Below the pieces are notes generated by a model. That model worked only from the letters and a program-made list of their open reading frames with translations. It had not been told where the DNA came from and did not search any database. Below, piece by piece: positions 17,430 to 26,368 of a DNA stretch of 64,000 nucleotides. Every line of letters begins with the position of its first letter. The stretch's first letter is position 1. The stretch is taken from assembly GCF_024124825.1 (NCBI RefSeq), contig NZ_JAMXSS010000002.1, positions 744,001 to 808,000 of the forward strand, read 5' to 3'. The stretch comes from Arthrobacter sp. H16F315. Lineage in GTDB: Bacteria > Actinomycetota > Actinomycetes > Actinomycetales > Micrococcaceae. The translations under genes and the position numbers were made by a program.

Positions 17430-17488
17430 TCCTGAAGCCTATCGGAGCCGGGGACCGCACCGGACGGGTGCAACCGTCAGGTGCCGGG

Positions 17489-17737
17489 TCAGTTGGCGGG
17501 CGGAAGGATCTGCACGCCGTCACTGCAGTGCAGCAGCGTGCGCCCGCGGCCGCCGTCGAGGTGCACCCAGACAGCTGTGTGGTCCGCCGTGATGGCGTCG
17601 ACCCGGCCTCCGGTCTCGTACCCGGGCGCGAGCCGGACACTAACACGGTCGCCTTGCTGCAGGCTGTTCCAGTGCTCGTCCGGCACCACCCGGCGCAGGG
17701 GCGTGTCGTCCGAGTTGTCCATGCGGTATCTGGCCAT
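17489..17737 (-). CDS. Small hypothetical protein (82 aa), possibly SH3-like
   Basis: I do not recognise the family. The 82-residue protein reads as a compact beta-rich domain with GDRVSVRLAPGYETGGRVDAI and VWVHLDGGRGRTLLHC, suggestive of a small SH3/KOW-like barrel. GGTGGGAAATC precedes the ATG. It is expressed in the same direction as the flanking genes. Role unknown. Confidence 0.65.
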   Translation of the reverse strand: MARYRMDNSDDTPLRRVVPDEHWNSLQQGDRVSVRLAPGYETGGRVDAITADHTAVWVHLDGGRGRTLLHCSDGVQILPPAN

Positions 17738-17838
17738 GATTTCCCACCGTCACTCAACTGATCCGTCGTGAAACTCCACGGTAAAACGCCAAGGTGAACG
17801 TCAGTTGTCCGGAAGCTGGGAGTCCGGTGTCAGTGTGG

Positions 17839-18657
17839 TCAGGGGTGCAGGAGGCCGAGCCCGGCGAGCTTACCCTCGAGAATCTGCGCGACGCCGTCGT
17901 CGTCGAAGTGCGGCGCCTGCTGTCCGGCGGCGCGGATGGCCTCGGGGTGGCCGCTGGCCATCGCGTAGCCGTCCCCGGCCCAGCGAAGCATTTCGATGTC
18001 ATTGGGCATGTCACCGAACGCCACCACGTCGGCGGCGCCGACGCCGAGGGAAGCCGCGTATTCGGCGAGCGTCACGGCTTTGTTGACGCCAGGAAGCGAT
18101 AGTTCCAGCAACGCCATGTTCGGCGCGGAGTGCGTCGCGGCTGCGAGATGGGCGACGGCGGGAGTCACCTCGGCCAGGAAATCATCGGCGCTGCCCTCCC
18201 GGACAATGGCCAGGAACTTCACGACGGAGTCCCCGGCGGTCAGCGTGCTGTGCAACGGTGCAGGGGTGACCTCGGCCAGCAGCCGGCCGGCGCCGTCGTC
18301 GAGGAATCCCGGTTCCAGGTGGAAACCGGTCAGGGTTTCGGCGGCAAAAAATGCCGAAGGGCGCAGCTGCTGAATGATGCGGCGGGCCTCGAACACGGCG
18401 TCGAGCTGGAGGGCCCGGGCCGAGAGCAACCGGTTTGCTTCGAGATCCCAGACCACGGCTCCGTTGGAACAGATCACCGTGCCGGTGTGGCCCAGCTGTT
18501 CCTCGAGGGGGTGCAGCCAGCGCGGCGGACGTCCCGTAACGAAGACCAGTTCGATGCCTGCTTCCCGGCAGGCATGGAACGCACGGACGGTCCGGTCACT
18601 GATTTTCCCGTCGTGCCCAAGGATCGTTCCGTCAATGTCACTTGCTACCAGCCGCAT
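17839..18657 (-). CDS. Cof-type HAD-family hydrolase (sugar or nucleotide phosphatase)
   Basis: A 272-residue HAD phosphatase with a type-IIB (Cof) cap. Motif I is DIDGTILGHDG with the Asp nucleophile, motif II VTGRP, and motifs III and IV lie in the lysine before the GVNKAVTL stretch and in VVAFGDMPNDIEMLRWAG. These enzymes dephosphorylate sugar phosphates, flavins or pyridoxal phosphate; the substrate cannot be read from sequence. Length is normal. It follows the vanB gene end by 51 bp on the same strand but is probably functionally separate. Confidence 0.9.
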   Translation of the reverse strand: MRLVASDIDGTILGHDGKISDRTVRAFHACREAGIELVFVTGRPPRWLHPLEEQLGHTGTVICSNGAVVWDLEANRLLSARALQLDAVFEARRIIQQLRPSAFFAAETLTGFHLEPGFLDDGAGRLLAEVTPAPLHSTLTAGDSVVKFLAIVREGSADDFLAEVTPAVAHLAAATHSAPNMALLELSLPGVNKAVTLAEYAASLGVGAADVVAFGDMPNDIEMLRWAGDGYAMASGHPEAIRAAGQQAPHFDDDGVAQILEGKLAGLGLLHP

Positions 18658-18708
18658 ACTGCCAGTCTACGTGCGCCGCGGGGCCCGGATGTGGCCGGAC
18701 AGCCCCGC

Positions 18709-19713
18709 CTAGAGGTCGATGGAAATCACGGCGCGTTCGGTGGCGGCCGCAGAACGGGCTCCGGTGTCGGAGCTGACTGCCCGTGAGACGCAGCAGCACA
18801 TCTTCGCCGCGGCGTGCTGCTGGCGCTCACTGTAGAAGACGTCCCGGTGGTCAATGGAGCCCTGGACACCAAGAAGCCGGACTTCACAGAGCCCGCATTC
18901 GCCTTTGCGGCAGTCGAACATCACGTCGACGCCGGCATCCTCAAGGGCTTCCAGCATGGACTTGCCGGCGCCGACGGTTGCCTCTACCCCCAGGCGAGGG
19001 ACCCGGACCACAAATTCCTCCGGGTCAAACCAGCCGCTGTTGCCGAAGGTCTCGTACCGCAGGTTCGGCAGGCTGAGTCCGCGCGCTTGCCAGCCGCGTT
19101 TTACGGCATCCATCAGCCGAATCGGCCCGCACATATAAAGCTCCGACTCCGGGTCCACCCCGGCCAGCAGCTCGTCGACGTTCAGCGCCGTGCCTTCATC
19201 GTCCACGTGCACGCGCAGGGCCTCACCGTGGAGCTCCTCGAGCTGCGGCAGGTAGGCCATGGCAGCGCGGCTGCGGCCTGCATAGACCAGGACGTACTCG
19301 GCCTTGATGTTCCTCAGGACCCGGGCCATATTGACCATCGCGGTGATACCGATGCCGCCGGCCAGCAGGACATACCGCGGCGCACCGACCCGGAGCGGAA
19401 AATTCTGCAGCGGCTGCGTGATCTCCAGCCGGTCCCCGACCTGGAGTTCCTGCATAAAGACCGCCCCGCCCCGGGATTGCGGGGACAGGAAGACGCTGAT
19501 GGCCAACTGCTGCCCGTCCTCGCTGGAATCCACGACGGAGTATGAGCGCTTCTGGCGTTCACCGTTTATTGTCACCATCACGTCGATGTGCGTGCCGGGC
19601 TCCGCCCTCCTGGGCAGGGCCGGCGCGATGACCAGGCGCCTGGTCTGCGCGGTAAGGGACTCCGCCTCGACGACGGTGCCCGCCTGCCAGACTTCTGTGT
19701 TTGTTGCTGCCAT
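18709..19713 (-). CDS. vanB: Vanillate O-demethylase reductase component (PDR/VanB family)
   Basis: Electron-transfer partner of VanA. The 334-residue protein has an FMN-binding reductase domain (KRSYSVVDSS), an NAD-binding part (YVLLAGGIGITAMVNMARVL, LYMCGPIRLMDAV) and a C-terminal plant-type [2Fe-2S] domain. Its first three cysteines are in DCRKGECGLCEVRLLG, with a fourth further on in MCCCVSRA. This FMN-NAD-[2Fe-2S] order is the phthalate dioxygenase reductase layout. It starts 46 bp after the vanA stop in the same operon. General PDR enzymes serve other Rieske oxygenases, but the context makes VanB the best call. Confidence 0.88.
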   Translation of the reverse strand: MAATNTEVWQAGTVVEAESLTAQTRRLVIAPALPRRAEPGTHIDVMVTINGERQKRSYSVVDSSEDGQQLAISVFLSPQSRGGAVFMQELQVGDRLEITQPLQNFPLRVGAPRYVLLAGGIGITAMVNMARVLRNIKAEYVLVYAGRSRAAMAYLPQLEELHGEALRVHVDDEGTALNVDELLAGVDPESELYMCGPIRLMDAVKRGWQARGLSLPNLRYETFGNSGWFDPEEFVVRVPRLGVEATVGAGKSMLEALEDAGVDVMFDCRKGECGLCEVRLLGVQGSIDHRDVFYSERQQHAAAKMCCCVSRAVSSDTGARSAAATERAVISIDL

Positions 19714-19759
19714 GTCGTTCTTCTAACTTCTCAGCGGATCCGGAACAGCGGGAAGGCAA

Positions 19760-20863
19760 TCAGGTGGTCGGGATGAGCCGGCCCTCGGCGGCCAGCTGGC
19801 GCTCGATCAGGCGACGGACCCACATCCCGCCGGCATCGATGTTCAGGTTGTAGAACTCGTAATCCGGATTTGCATCAATTGCTTCCTGCTGTGCCTTGAG
19901 CATGGCTTCGTCCTCGCCAAAGACGCCGTGGACGCCGTCGCGCAGCTGGGTGGTGATGAGCTGGCTTTCCAGCCGGTAGTTGCGCATAAAGGCCCAAAAG
20001 TAGTGACAGGTCTTGGCACTTTCCGGCGAGATGGTATTCATCACGAAGCCGTTTACGCCCTGGCTGCGGTCACCTTCGGGCGCCCCGGTACCCGCCTTGG
20101 CGACGCCCACGTCGATGTTGATTGTCGACGGCGACTGGAAGGTAATGATCTGCCAGCGGTCCACCCGGCCTTCGAAGCCCGGGAACTTGTCCCGCATGTT
20201 CTTGAGCCAAAACGGCGGGGCGTCAATATCCAGCATCCAGCGGGAGACCGTGACCGTGTTGCCGTCCTGCGTGACGACGAAGTCAGATTCGCTTAATTCG
20301 TCCTGGCCGATGGACGAGGAATGGACGAACTCCTCGTGGGTGAGGTCCATCAGGTTATCAAGCACCAACTGGTAGTTGCAGGGGGCGAAGATCGTCTCGC
20401 CGTCGCCGGCCCAGCCGTCGGAACTCATCTGGTGCATGTCGGGGATAAGACCCGGATCGGCCCGGGTGGGGTCACCCAGCCAAACCCAGACGTAGCGGTA
20501 CCGTTCAATCACCGGAAACGAGGGCACTGTCGCACTCGGGTTAATGGTTTCCTGGGCCGGCATCGACACGCAGCGGCCCGCGGAGTCGTAGATGATGCCG
20601 TGGTACGGGCACTGGATCTGGTCCTTCGCCAGGGTCTTGCCCATGGACAGCGGGGCCAGACGGTGCCAGCACGCGTCCGCGAGGGCCACTGCCTTGCCAT
20701 CCTCGGTGCGGTACAGGGCCAGCGGCCGGTCGGCGATCCGGCGCGGCATCGGCTTCCTGGTGACCTCGTGGTCCCACGCGGCCACGTACCAGGCGTTCAG
20801 TGGATAGCCCAGCACCTTGTTCGTCGTCGAGCTCACAGACTGCATCATTGCCGTCATGGTCAT
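19760..20863 (-). CDS. vanA: Vanillate O-demethylase oxygenase component (Rieske monooxygenase)
   Basis: Demethylates vanillate to protocatechuate and formaldehyde with electrons from VanB. The 367-residue protein has the Rieske ligands as C65-x-H67 (ACWHRLAPLS) and C85-x2-H88 (QCPYHG), and the mononuclear iron motif DNLMDLTHEEFVH. The C-terminal part is the long helical/beta fold of VanA-type oxygenases. AAGGA abuts the first ATG; an ATG at 20857 has better spacing and may be the true start. It is divergent from vdh, with two operator-like palindromes between them. Syringate or other methoxy-aromatics could also be substrates. Confidence 0.92.
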   Translation of the reverse strand: MTMTAMMQSVSSTTNKVLGYPLNAWYVAAWDHEVTRKPMPRRIADRPLALYRTEDGKAVALADACWHRLAPLSMGKTLAKDQIQCPYHGIIYDSAGRCVSMPAQETINPSATVPSFPVIERYRYVWVWLGDPTRADPGLIPDMHQMSSDGWAGDGETIFAPCNYQLVLDNLMDLTHEEFVHSSSIGQDELSESDFVVTQDGNTVTVSRWMLDIDAPPFWLKNMRDKFPGFEGRVDRWQIITFQSPSTINIDVGVAKAGTGAPEGDRSQGVNGFVMNTISPESAKTCHYFWAFMRNYRLESQLITTQLRDGVHGVFGEDEAMLKAQQEAIDANPDYEFYNLNIDAGGMWVRRLIERQLAAEGRLIPTT

Positions 20864-20880
20864 TCCTTCCGGTTCCGGCT

Positions 20881-20904
20881 ACTATCTACCTTCATAGGTA
20901 GTGT
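20881..20904. promoter_or_regulatory. Candidate PadR/VanR operator 1
   Basis: CTACCT-TCAT-AGGTAG within ACTATCTACC...TAGGTAGTGT, in the vanA/vdh divergent promoter region. It shares the TATCTA core with three further sites in this cluster. Confidence 0.7.
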
Positions 20905-20918
20905 TCTGAATCACAGCA

Positions 20919-20936
20919 TATCTATGAAGATAGATA
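20919..20936. promoter_or_regulatory. Candidate PadR/VanR operator 2
   Basis: TATCTA-TGAAGA-TAGATA is a perfect 6-6-6 inverted repeat, about 80 bp before the vdh start. Confidence 0.7.
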
Positions 20937-21013
20937 GTGACAAGAGCCGGCAACGCCTGACCCCGGCCTCCGCGACGACGCGAGGGCCGGACCATCCACC
21001 GAGAGGCAGCCCC

Positions 21014-22477
21014 GTGAAACTGATGGACCCCACAATCTGGGACGGCAAAATCTTTACCGGAAGCTGGACGTTTTCGGACAGCGGCGACACTGCCGTTGTT
21101 GAACCGGCCACGGGCAAGGAGCTGGGGCGCATCGGCACCGCGTCGGCCGACGACGTCGACGCAGCCTGCAAGGCGGCTGCCGCGGCCCAGCCAGCATGGG
21201 CTGAAACGAGCTTCGAAGAGCGCGCAGCGGTTCTGCGGCGTGCAGGCATGCTGTTCGAACAACACGCCGACGAGATCCACGAGTGGATCATCCGTGAGGC
21301 AGGCTCGATCCTGCCCAAGGCCCAGCTGGAAACCCATACCGCGGCGCAGGAGTGCTTTGAGGCCTCAGCCCTTCCCTCCAGGGGCCAGGGCGAGCTGCTT
21401 GCGGCCGCAGATCCCGAGCGGCTCAGCTTCAGCCGGCGGGTTCCGGTCGGCGTCGTCGGGGTGATCGCACCGTTCAACGTTCCGCTGATCCTGGCCATCC
21501 GGGCCGTGGCCCCCGCCCTGGCCCTCGGAAACGCCGTGGTGTTAAAACCGGACATGCGGACTGCCGTGGCCGGCGGCGTATCGATCGCCCGGGTCTTCGA
21601 GGAGGCGGGCTTGCCGGCCGGAGTCCTGCAGATGCTGCCGGGAGGAGCGGAAGCCGGCGCCTCGCTGGTGGCCAATCCGGAAACCCGCGTCATCGCATTC
21701 ACCGGCTCAACAGCCGCGGGCCGCCGCGTCGGGGCCTCGGCTGCCGAGCATCTCAAGCGGGCGCACCTCGAACTCGGCGGCAACAACGCGATGATCGTCC
21801 TAGCCGATGCCGATGTGGAACTGGCCGCCTCCAACGGCGCCTGGGGCTCTTTCCTCCACCAAGGCCAGATCTGCATGACGGCCGGCCGCCATATCGTGCA
21901 CGAATCCATCGCGGACGAGTATGTGGCGCTGCTTGCCGAGAAAGCCAGGCAACTCACGGTGGGCGATCCCTTCACCGAACAGGTGGCGCTGGGCCCGATC
22001 ATTGACGTGAAACAGCGGGACAACATCCATCGGCTGGTCACCGACAGCGTGGCCGGCGGCGCCACGCTGCTTGCCGGCGGCACCTTCGACGGGTTGTTTT
22101 ATGCGCCCACCGTGCTGGACGGGGTGCGTCCGGATACGCCTGCGTTCTGCTCGGAAGTCTTCGGACCGGTGGCGCCTGTGATCCGCTTCAGCACGGTTGA
22201 GGAAGCCGTGGAATTGGCCAAGGATTCCGAATACGGGCTCTCGGTCAGCATCATAACTTCCGACGCGATGAGCGCCTGGAGCATCGCACGGCACATCCCG
22301 TCCGGGCTGGTCCACATCAACGACCAGACCGTTGGCGATGAAGCCCACATTCCCTTCGGCGGTGTCCGCAATTCCGGGACCGGCGGTCGGATCGGCGGCG
22401 CCGAGGCCAACCTGGAATCATTCACCGAAAACCAGTGGGTCACCATGCAGGCCAAGCCTGCCCGGTACCCCTTCTAA
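21014..22477 (+). CDS. vdh: Vanillin/benzaldehyde dehydrogenase (aldehyde dehydrogenase family)
   Basis: Oxidises an aromatic aldehyde, most likely vanillin, to the acid with NAD(P), feeding VanAB. The 487-residue ALDH has APFNVPLILAIRAVAPALA, the FTGSTAAGRR nucleotide loop, catalytic Glu in HLELGGNNAM and catalytic Cys in HQGQICMTAGRHIV, as in the benzaldehyde/vanillin dehydrogenase subgroup. The GTG at 21014 is chosen for GAGAGG seven bases upstream; an ATG at 21023 is the alternative. The open frame further upstream is antisense to vanA. It is followed by a terminator-like hairpin and the convergent padR gene. Confidence 0.9.
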   Translation: MKLMDPTIWDGKIFTGSWTFSDSGDTAVVEPATGKELGRIGTASADDVDAACKAAAAAQPAWAETSFEERAAVLRRAGMLFEQHADEIHEWIIREAGSILPKAQLETHTAAQECFEASALPSRGQGELLAAADPERLSFSRRVPVGVVGVIAPFNVPLILAIRAVAPALALGNAVVLKPDMRTAVAGGVSIARVFEEAGLPAGVLQMLPGGAEAGASLVANPETRVIAFTGSTAAGRRVGASAAEHLKRAHLELGGNNAMIVLADADVELAASNGAWGSFLHQGQICMTAGRHIVHESIADEYVALLAEKARQLTVGDPFTEQVALGPIIDVKQRDNIHRLVTDSVAGGATLLAGGTFDGLFYAPTVLDGVRPDTPAFCSEVFGPVAPVIRFSTVEEAVELAKDSEYGLSVSIITSDAMSAWSIARHIPSGLVHINDQTVGDEAHIPFGGVRNSGTGGRIGGAEANLESFTENQWVTMQAKPARYPF

Positions 22478-22510
22478 GCCGGAACCCGCGCGACTGGAAT
22501 CAGCATGCCA

Positions 22511-22534
22511 GCGGGCCCCGGACACGGGGTCCGC
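22511..22534. terminator. Hairpin between vdh and the padR gene
   Basis: A ten-base-pair stem, GCGGGCCCCG with CGGGGTCCGC (one G-U pair in RNA) and a GACA tetraloop, between two convergent stop codons. Confidence 0.65.
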
Positions 22535-22546
22535 CGGCGCGCCGGG

Positions 22547-23129
22547 TCAGGCTTCGAGCTTGTCAATCAACTCCAGCCCCCGGCGGGCCCATGCGACTTC
22601 AGCTTCGGCCCGATCGATCATGCCTTCATAGGTGAAGATCTTGTAGCCGGCGATTTTTGCCCGGTCCTCTTCCGGCGCCGACTCCAGGCGCCGGGCCAAG
22701 GTGGGATTGCTGCGGTCCTCGAGGCTGGCGATCATCTCCCGCCATTGCTGTGCCCGTGACGAGTGGTAGTCAATGTGGGCGCGCATCTGCGCCCTGGCCG
22801 CATCTGGTTCAGCCCATTCGAGGTAGGCGGCCTTGAGGTGGATCGGGTCGCGCTCCCGCGCATAGTCGAGCGTGGTGTTCATCCAGGCCCGAAACGCCTC
22901 CACCCCGTCGGGGGGTGATGTGATAGCGCTTTTTCTTGCCCTTTTGGCCCCAGGCTTCTTCCACCCCGCCGAGCAGGCCGTCCTTTTCCATCCGCCGGAG
23001 TTCCGGGTAGATCTGCGAATCCGGAGCGTGCCATACGTAGCCGACCGAGCGCTCAAAGTGCTTGTAGACGTCATACCCGGTGAGGGGCTGGGACGTCAGC
23101 AATGCCAATAGTGCGTACCGCAGGCTCAT
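22547..23129 (-). pseudogene. PadR-family transcriptional regulator (VanR-like), with a one-base frameshift
   Basis: The N-terminal part (MSLRYALLALLTSQPLTGYD, then YPELRRMEKDGLL) is a PadR winged helix. The rest (VEAFRAWMNTTLDYARERDP onward to DKLEA) is the helical VirR-type C-terminal domain in another frame. The break is in the six-base run at 22910-22915 (C6 on the coding strand); removing one base restores ITPDGVEAFRAW and a 193-residue protein of normal length. In Corynebacterium, VanR, a PadR protein, represses the vanillate genes. The position here, between vdh and the permease gene and near four TATCTA palindromes, supports the same job. Probably intact in the organism. Confidence 0.88.
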
Positions 23130-23211
23130 CTGCCGCCGATCCTCTTCGTCAAGAACCCGGTCGGGTGTTTTCCGCCCGCCCGCCGGGGCTCATCCCATTA
23201 AACCCCTTGTC

Positions 23212-23231
23212 AACTATCTATGGAGATAGTT
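23212..23231. promoter_or_regulatory. Candidate PadR/VanR operator 3
   Basis: AACTATC-TATGGA-GATAGTT is a perfect 7-6-7 inverted repeat in the divergent region between padR and the permease gene. Confidence 0.72.
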
Positions 23232-23249
23232 ATGATGTGTGTCACGCCA

Positions 23250-23271
23250 CATACCTATCACTATAGATATG
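23250..23271. promoter_or_regulatory. Candidate PadR/VanR operator 4
   Basis: CATACCTATC-AC-TATAGATATG is an imperfect 10-2-10 repeat (8 of 10 pairs) sharing the core of the other three sites. Confidence 0.6.
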
Positions 23272-23405
23272 CGGCAGTCGGTCCTCCTTCGACGACGAAG
23301 GGCAGGCCCCGACGCCGACGGCCCGGCACAGAGCACCCGCTCGTTTCACGCCAGGGCCCACCCGCCACCGCCGGCCAGTCCGCGGATTCCAGAAAGTAGT
23401 CACCC

Positions 23406-24755
23406 ATGCAATTGCAGGAACGCATTGACGCGTCACGCATGTCGTTGTACCAATGGCTCATCGTCGGTTTGTGCATTGTGCTGAACGCCTTGGACGGCTT
23501 CGACGTCCTGGCCATGGCCTTCACCGCCAACAGCGTCACCCGCGATTTTGGCCTCAGCGGCGCAGAACTTGGTGTCCTGCTCAGTGCCGGGCTGGTCGGC
23601 ATGGCCATCGGTTCCTTGGGCCTGGCCCCCTTCGCTGACGTCATCGGACGCCGGCCAATGGTCCTTGTCTCCGTCGCCCTTGCCGCCGCAGGAATGCTGC
23701 TCGCCTCCCTCTCCCATTCGGCCGTCGAACTCGGGATCTGGCGGATCGTGACCGGCCTGGGCATCGGCGGCATCCTCGCCTGCACCAACGTGATCGCCAG
23801 TGAGTACTCATCCAAGCGCTGGCGCGGTCTGGCTATCAGCATCTACACCGCCGGATACGGCGTGGGGGCAACACTGGGCGGCGCAGCTGCCGTTACCCTG
23901 CAGGCCAGTTTCGGCTGGCGCTCGGTGTTTCTTTTCGGCGGCATCTGCACCGCCGCCGTCTTTGTACTGCTCGCCTTCCTCCTGCCGGAGTCCGTGGACT
24001 TCCTGGCCACCAGAAGGCCCCGCAATGTTGTGGCCAGGCTGAACCGGATCGCCCGCAAGATCGGGCAACCGGCAGTGACTGAACTGCCACCCGCAGCCGC
24101 ACCGGCCGGGCGCAGGAATAAGGTGTCCGAGCTCTTCACCGCCGGAACCCGACGCTCCACCTGGCTTGTCTGGCTGGCCTTCTTCGCCGCCATGTTCGGC
24201 TTCTACTTCGTCAACAGCTGGACTCCGCGACTTCTGGTCACGGCCGGAATGACCGAGAGCCAAGGCGTGATCGGCGGCCTTATGCTCACCCTGGGCGGTA
24301 CTTTCGGGTCGCTGCTCTACGGTTTGCTGACCATCCGCTGGAACAGCCGCAAGGTGATGGTCGTCTTCGCCGTCCTCTCCGCGGCCACCATGGTGATGTT
24401 CATTTCCACTGCGGGAATCCTGGCCCTCGCCTTTGTCGCCGGCGGAGTCGTGGGCATGCTGATCAACGGCTGCATTGCCGGCATGTACACCATCACCCCC
24501 GCCTTGTACGGTGCCTCCATCCGGAGCACCGGCGTCGGCTGGGCCATCGGAGTCGGCCGGGTGGGCGCGATCGTCGCGCCGCTGATCACCGGCGCCCTCC
24601 TGGACGCACACTGGACCGCGTCCATGCTCTACATGGGAGTCGGCGTTGTGGTGCTGGTGGCCGGCGGCGCCGTGGCCGCGATGCGCCCGGGCCCCGCCGA
24701 GACCACAACAGCGGCTACAGCCGCGGCCGAGGAAAGCCTGGCGTCGGCGCCCTGA
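23406..24755 (+). CDS. Aromatic acid:proton symporter, VanK/PcaK-like (MFS)
   Basis: A 449-residue MFS carrier of the aromatic acid:H+ symporter family, likely importing vanillate or protocatechuate. Family marks are the first-helix LDGFDVLAMAFTANSVTRDF with its DGxD core, APFADVIGRRPM between helices 2 and 3, GLGIGGILACTNVIASEY, and the second-half FGFYFVNSWTPRLLV. Twelve hydrophobic segments are visible. AGAAAG lies about 10 bases before the ATG. It is divergent from padR, with two operator-like repeats between, so it is probably controlled with vanAB and vdh. The name VanK fits by context. Confidence 0.88.
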   Translation: MQLQERIDASRMSLYQWLIVGLCIVLNALDGFDVLAMAFTANSVTRDFGLSGAELGVLLSAGLVGMAIGSLGLAPFADVIGRRPMVLVSVALAAAGMLLASLSHSAVELGIWRIVTGLGIGGILACTNVIASEYSSKRWRGLAISIYTAGYGVGATLGGAAAVTLQASFGWRSVFLFGGICTAAVFVLLAFLLPESVDFLATRRPRNVVARLNRIARKIGQPAVTELPPAAAPAGRRNKVSELFTAGTRRSTWLVWLAFFAAMFGFYFVNSWTPRLLVTAGMTESQGVIGGLMLTLGGTFGSLLYGLLTIRWNSRKVMVVFAVLSAATMVMFISTAGILALAFVAGGVVGMLINGCIAGMYTITPALYGASIRSTGVGWAIGVGRVGAIVAPLITGALLDAHWTASMLYMGVGVVVLVAGGAVAAMRPGPAETTTAATAAAEESLASAP

Positions 24756-24784
24756 CGCCGTCCGCGGCAGGCGGCCACCAGAGC

Positions 24785-25318
24785 CTAGTGCTGTTCGTAG
24801 AGCCCCGTCAGCTGCGCCCGGCCAAGAGTGTGGCTAAAGAGCGCAAAACCCAGGCTGGCAGGACTGCCGTCGATGTCGACCTCAAGCTGGTCGACGTCGA
24901 CGGCGTGGACCACGATCAGGTAGCGGTGCGGCCCGTGCCCCTTTGGCGGCGCCGCGCCGATGTAGCCGGCGAAACCGGCGTCGTTCCTCAACTGCAGGGC
25001 CCCGGCCGGAAGGGCCGCGCCGTCGCGGGAACCGGCACCGGCTGGAAGTGAGCTGACATCAGCCCGAATGTTCAGCACGGCCCAGTGCCAGAACCCGCTC
25101 GCCGTGGGGGCGTCGGGGTCATAGACGGTCACCGCGAAGCTCTTCGTCCCGGCCGGTGCACCACTCCAGCTCAGCTGCGGGGACTCGTCCGTGCCGCCGG
25201 CGCCCATAAGGCCGCTGCGCTGTGCCGGGGGAAGGGTTCCGCCGTCCTCGAAGGACTCGCTGCTGACCTCGAAAGCGGCGACGCTGGGAAGTGCTGCGTA
25301 AGGATTATGGGCCGTCAT
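24785..25318 (-). CDS. YbhB/YbcL family Raf-kinase-inhibitor-like protein
   Basis: A 177-residue PEBP-fold protein. It carries the family motifs [40 protein letters not shown] (ligand-site DPD and the HW pair) and [17 protein letters not shown]. The bacterial members bind small anionic ligands, and their biological role is not settled. The start at 25318 has GAAAGGCAGCC upstream. It ends 29 bp from the convergent permease stop and follows the sugar kinase gene on the same strand. Confidence 0.9.
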   Translation of the reverse strand: MTAHNPYAALPSVAAFEVSSESFEDGGTLPPAQRSGLMGAGGTDESPQLSWSGAPAGTKSFAVTVYDPDAPTASGFWHWAVLNIRADVSSLPAGAGSRDGAALPAGALQLRNDAGFAGYIGAAPPKGHGPHRYLIVVHAVDVDQLEVDIDGSPASLGFALFSHTLGRAQLTGLYEQH

Positions 25319-25358
25319 GGCTGCCTTTCTCGTTCTTCCTGCTGTCCGGCAGGGCCTG

Positions 25359-26318
25359 CTAGGGGGTGCCGGAACCCACGCTACCAGCCTCCAGCCGGGC
25401 CAGTTCCGCGCGGGTGGGCGGGTTGGCGCCGGCGCGGGAGACGGTGACAGCGGCGGCCCGGGAGGCATGGGCGAGGAGATCCCGCAGGCTTTCGGCTGAA
25501 AGCCTGCGGAGCTCCTGGCGGTTTTGCGCCCCGTCCAGCCCCCGGTCCACAACCCCCGACAGCAGCGCCGCCATAAACGAGTCCCCGGCTCCAACCGTGT
25601 CCGCGACCTGCACTGACGGCGCGGCGAAGTGGGCTTCGCCGGCGGCATTCACACCCCAGGGCCCCCGGGCGCCGCGGGTCACCACCACCATGGCCGGACC
25701 CACCGAGCCGCCAAGTGCCAGCCAGCGGCGGGCGGAATCAAGCGGGTCCTCGCCGGGGTACAGCCACTCCAGGTCCTCGTCCGAGGCCTTCACCACATCC
25801 GCCAGGCGGACGAATTTCTCCGCCTGGCCCCGCGCATAGTCCACGTCGGTGATGATGCTGGGCCGGCAGTTGGGGTCGAAACTGACGGTCGCCAGGGGGT
25901 GGGCGTGTTCGACGGCGGCAAGCACCTCGGAGGCGCCTGGAGCCAGCATGGTTGCTATCGAGCCGGTATGCAGCAGCGTCGTTGACTGCAGCATCAACGG
26001 CAAGCGGTCAGCGAGGCCGGGCAACTCCCAAGCGAGCTCGAACGTGTAGCTGGCGGCGCCGTCGTCGTCGATCAGGGCGGTGGCGACGGACGTGGGTAGC
26101 TCGTCGGGACCCACCGGGAGCATAACCGAGCTGGACTTCAGGTGTGCCGCCACGGCCTCGCCGTACGCGTCGCGTCCGTAGCGGCCAATGAACTGCACCG
26201 GATGATCCAGCCGCGCAAGTCCGACTGCGACGTTCAGGGGGCTTCCGCCGACATGGGCCTGGATCCCGGAGGAACGCTGGACTACATCTACCAGGCCCTC
26301 GCCAATTACAGTGAGCAT
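25359..26318 (-). CDS. PfkB-family carbohydrate kinase (fructokinase-like)
   Basis: A 319-residue ribokinase-fold sugar kinase using ATP. The N terminus [13 protein letters not shown] and [16 protein letters not shown] form the substrate-binding di-glycine region; [10 protein letters not shown] and the PfkB signature 2, [13 protein letters not shown], hold the catalytic Asp and the anion hole. It looks most like fructokinases, but no sugar transporter or hydrolase is adjacent, so the substrate is unproven. No clear ribosome site precedes the ATG. Confidence 0.88.
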   Translation of the reverse strand: MLTVIGEGLVDVVQRSSGIQAHVGGSPLNVAVGLARLDHPVQFIGRYGRDAYGEAVAAHLKSSSVMLPVGPDELPTSVATALIDDDGAASYTFELAWELPGLADRLPLMLQSTTLLHTGSIATMLAPGASEVLAAVEHAHPLATVSFDPNCRPSIITDVDYARGQAEKFVRLADVVKASDEDLEWLYPGEDPLDSARRWLALGGSVGPAMVVVTRGARGPWGVNAAGEAHFAAPSVQVADTVGAGDSFMAALLSGVVDRGLDGAQNRQELRRLSAESLRDLLAHASRAAAVTVSRAGANPPTRAELARLEAGSVGSGTP

Positions 26319-26368
26319 GTCAATACTCTGCCAGAGAACGCGGGCCGGCGCGCTGCCGTACCCCGCGG

